From positions 1 through 11,107 of the forward strand of contig JBGUSK010000041.1 in the NCBI GenBank assembly GCA_045132495.1: a stretch of DNA of 11,107 bases. The letters are read 5' to 3'. Positions 6,739 through 11,107 of this stretch are shown here, piece by piece. Below the pieces are notes generated by a model. The model worked only from the letters and a program-made list of their open reading frames with translations. It was not told the DNA's origin and ran no database searches. Each line of letters opens with the position of its first letter. Within the stretch, counting starts at the first letter, position 1. Made by a program: the position numbers and the translations under genes. The DNA comes from UBA11524 sp045132495. Lineage in GTDB: Bacteria; Bacillota; Clostridia; Christensenellales; Aristaeellaceae.

Positions 6739-6752
6739 GATTATCTTATAAT
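6724..6752 (+). promoter_or_regulatory. Consensus SigA promoter of the marR-ABC operon
   Basis: TTGACA (6724-6729) and TATAAT (6747-6752) match the vegetative consensus at all 12 positions with an ideal 17-bp spacer. Transcription should start near 6759, giving a leader of roughly 26 bases. A promoter this strong in front of a transporter operon fits a system kept off by a repressor. Confidence 0.92.
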
Positions 6753-6784
6753 ACCGACCGTATGATGACGGAAGGAGGTTTCAT

Positions 6785-7213
6785 ATGGATAAGCCCATCG
6801 CAGGCTACGGCTGGTATATCAAGCGCATCGACAACGCGCTGGAGAAGGAAGCCAACGGCAACCTGCAGGCCCTCAACCTGACCATGCAGCAGAACCGCGT
6901 GCTGATCCTGCTCGCCCATGCAGAGGGGCACACCCTGTCCCTCAAGGCGCTGGAGGAGCGTTTCGGTGCAGCCCAGTCCACCGTGGCGGGATTGGTCTCC
7001 CGACTGGAAAAGAAGGGACTGATCGAAGCCGCGACCGACCCGACGGACAGACGCGTCAAGCTGGCGCGGCTGACAGAGGAGGGCGTCAAGCTTCATGCGC
7101 AGAGCAGGCAGAAGGTCGTCGATTCCGAGGAGCGGCTCACTTCCCTGCTCTCAGAGGAGGAAAAAGACATGCTGCTCCGCTGCCTCAAAAAGGTCTACGA
7201 GGCCGTCAAGTGA
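6785..7213 (+). CDS. MarR-family transcriptional regulator
   Basis: The 142-residue product has the family's usual size. An N-terminal dimerisation helix (about 8-30) leads to a winged helix-turn-helix at about 35-100: LKALEERFGAAQSTVAGLVSRLEKKGLI (52-79) holds the recognition helix, and DPTDRRVKLARLTEEG (85-100) is the wing with the hallmark D-x-R-R. The C-terminal helices (about 103-140) complete the dimer interface. MarR proteins are dimeric repressors, less often activators, that let go of DNA on binding small aromatic ligands or on oxidation. There is no cysteine in the DNA-binding part; the only Cys is near the C terminus (Cys133), so thiol sensing is unlikely though not excluded. The gene has AAGGAGG (6772-6778) with 6-base spacing and precedes the ABC pair by 36 bp. 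It most likely controls its own operon through the palindrome at its promoter. The inducer is unknown. Confidence 0.95.
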   Translation: MDKPIAGYGWYIKRIDNALEKEANGNLQALNLTMQQNRVLILLAHAEGHTLSLKALEERFGAAQSTVAGLVSRLEKKGLIEAATDPTDRRVKLARLTEEGVKLHAQSRQKVVDSEERLTSLLSEEEKDMLLRCLKKVYEAVK

Positions 7214-7249
7214 TCTGTTATCCGACTACTTTATGAGAGGAAAGAACCT

Positions 7250-9111
7250 ATGATCAAGAAGCTTGCTTCCTATGTGAAGCAGTACAAACGGTCAGCATTC
7301 CTCACCCCCGTCTGCGCGGCTGGCGAGGTCGTGATGGAGGTGCTCATCCCGCTGGTGATGGCCCAGCTGATCAACAAGGGCATCGAGGCGGGCGATATGG
7401 GCTCGCTGATCAAGTATGGCCTGCTGATGATGCTGCTGGCCCTGGTGAGTCTGTTCTTCGGCGTGGCCTGTGCGCACCTGGCCAGCCATGCCTCCACCGG
7501 CTTTGGCGCGAATCTGCGCCGGGCAATGTATGAGAACATCCAGCGTTTCTCCTTTGCCAACATTGACAAGTTTTCCACCGCAGGTCTTGTCACCCGCCTG
7601 ACCACGGACGTCACCAACATCCAGAACTCCTTCCAGATGATCACCCGCATCGCCGTGCGCGCGCCGCTGACGCTGATCTTTTCCCTCGTTGCAGCGCTGT
7701 CCATCTCCGGCAAGCTGTCGGTGATCTTCCTGGTGGCGCTGGTGTTCCTGGGCGTGGCGCTGTCGCTGATCATTGGCACGGTTTCGAAGGTGTTCTCCCA
7801 GGTGTTCAAGAAGTATGACGCGCTCAACGCCTCCGTGCAGGAGAACGTCAAGGGCATCCGTGTGGTGAAAGCATTCGTCCGCGAGGAGCATGAGAGCGAG
7901 AAGTTCCACGAGGCCTCCGGCGGCGTGTATAAGCTCTTTGTCAAGGCGGAGAACATCATCGCCCTCAACGGCCCGGTCATGATGGGCACGGTGTATACCG
8001 TTATCCTGCTTTTGTCCTGGTTCGGCGCGAAACTGGTGTGCACCCCCGAATCCGGCATGCTGGTGGGCGACCTGAGCGCCATGTTCTCCTACGTCATGTC
8101 CATCCTGATGAACCTGATGATGCTGTCGATGATCTTCGTCAACCTGACCATGTCCGCTGCCGCGGGCAAGCGCATCGTCGAAGTGCTGGACGAGCAGCCT
8201 TCCATCACCAACCCGGAGCAGCCCCTGACCAAGGTCGCGGATGGCTCCATCGACTTCAACAACGTGCACTTCAAGTACCACGCTGAGGGCTCCGGTGATG
8301 ATATCCTCGAGGATATCAATCTGCACATCAAGTCCGGCGAAACCATCGGCATCATCGGCGGTACGGGCTGCGGCAAAACCACACTGGTCAGCCTGATCAG
8401 CCGCCTGTACGACGTGACGGAGGGCTCCGTGTGCGTGGGCGGCCAAGACGTGCGCGCCTACGATATGGAGGCCCTGCGCGACCAGGTCGCCGTGGTGCTG
8501 CAGAAGAATGTGCTGTTCTCCGGTACGATCCTCGACAACCTCCGCTGGGGCAAGGAAGACGCAACCCTCGAGGAATGTCAAGCCGTGTGCCGTCAGGCCT
8601 GCGCGGATGAGTTCATCGAGAAGATGCCCGACAAGTACGAAACCTTCATCGAACAGGGCGGCACGAATGTCTCCGGCGGCCAGAAGCAGCGCCTGTGCAT
8701 CGCCCGCGCCCTGCTGAAGAAGCCCCGCGTGCTGATCCTGGACGACTCCACCTCCGCCGTGGATACCGCCACCGATGCGAAGATCCGCCGTGCCTTCAAG
8801 GAAGCCATCCCCGGCACGACCAAGCTGATCATTGCCCAGCGCATCGCCTCGGTGCAGGATGCAGACCGCATCATCGTCATGGAGGACGGCCGCATCGCCG
8901 CTTTCGACACCCACGAAGCCCTGTTGGAGAAGAGCGATATCTACCGCGAGATCTTCGAGACGCAGACCAGCGGCTCCGGCGACTTCGACGAGACCAACTC
9001 CGACAAGGACATCGAGGTCTACGACATCAACAAGCAGCAGCCCAAGAAGCCGGGAATGCCGCCTTTCCCGCCCATGCCCGGCAAGAAGATGAAGAAGGAG
9101 GTGCATAAGGT

Positions 9112-9115
<4 letters not shown>
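7250..9115 (+). CDS. ABC exporter half-transporter A (degenerate-site subunit)
   Basis: The 621-residue product is a membrane-spanning domain fused to a nucleotide-binding domain. Six hydrophobic segments lie at about 16-40, 53-76, 130-152, 157-178, 240-262 and 275-302. The nucleotide-binding domain starts near 332. Walker A is GGTGCGKTT at 370-378, the Q-loop is at VVLQKN (415-420), the signature VSGGQ at 474-478 and Walker B LILDD at 495-499. Two catalytic positions depart from the norm: Asp499 replaces the catalytic Glu and Gln530 (AQR) replaces the switch His. Known heterodimeric exporters such as TM287/288 and LmrCD carry this type of site in one subunit. The C terminus (about 573-621) is an unusual tail, first acidic, then Pro/Met/Lys-rich. 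The start follows AGAGGA with 8-base spacing. The substrate cannot be read; multidrug or toxic metabolite export is the usual role beside a MarR gene. It overlaps the next gene by 4 bp. Confidence 0.95.
9095..9101 (+). promoter_or_regulatory. Ribosome binding site for ABC subunit B within the end of subunit A
   Basis: AAGGAGG lies 10 bases before the ATG at 9112 and 13 before the alternative ATG at 9115, so 9112 is preferred. The ATGA overlap (9112-9115) joins stop and start, an arrangement typical of equimolar subunits made by coupled translation. Confidence 0.75.

Positions 9116-11107
<1,992 letters not shown>

Overview
The window reads as a GC-rich piece of a Bacillota chromosome, most likely a Clostridia-type anaerobe. 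The evidence for this is strong AAGGAGG ribosome binding sites, textbook vegetative promoters (TTGACA/TATAAT with 17-bp spacers), a formate--tetrahydrofolate ligase, a family II pyrophosphatase with inserted CBS/DRTGG regulatory domains, a VanW-family exported protein, and a MarR-controlled ABC exporter pair. A genus cannot be assigned from the sequence alone. Seven protein-coding genes on the plus strand and one on the minus strand fill almost the whole window. I see no tRNA, rRNA, CRISPR array, transposase or phage gene.

Left part (1-1860): a monocistronic fhs gene on the minus strand. It has its own promoter (TTGATT-17-TATAAT), a small inverted repeat in its 5' leader, and two consecutive intrinsic terminators after its stop. 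A 250-bp divergent intergenic region separates it from the next unit.

Middle part (1927-6684): a tightly packed plus-strand operon. It encodes an exported VanW/SH3-like protein, the nuclease-fold protein SfsA, an exported CHAP amidase/endopeptidase with a peptidoglycan-binding domain, and a CBS-type manganese-dependent inorganic pyrophosphatase. Gaps are 5, 23 and 12 bp. It is driven by a TTGCGA-17-TATAAT promoter and closed by a double-palindrome repeat followed directly by an intrinsic terminator. Two of the four products are predicted to act at the cell wall; how the nuclease and the pyrophosphatase relate to them is not known.

Right part (6713-11022): a MarR-type regulator with a perfect consensus promoter and an inverted repeat across its -35 box, followed by two half-transporters overlapping by 4 bp. 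The two ABC proteins carry complementary motif changes, Asp for the catalytic Glu and Gln for the switch His in the first and LSQGQ in the second. That is the pattern of a heterodimeric multidrug-type exporter with one degenerate and one competent ATP site. The likely logic is that the MarR protein represses its own operon until a ligand relieves it.

The last 85 bases are an almost pure G run and look like a contig-end sequencing or assembly artefact rather than biology. I found no convincing wholly new system. The most interesting items are the wall/nuclease/pyrophosphatase operon, the palindromic repeat joined to a terminator, and the MarR operator candidate.
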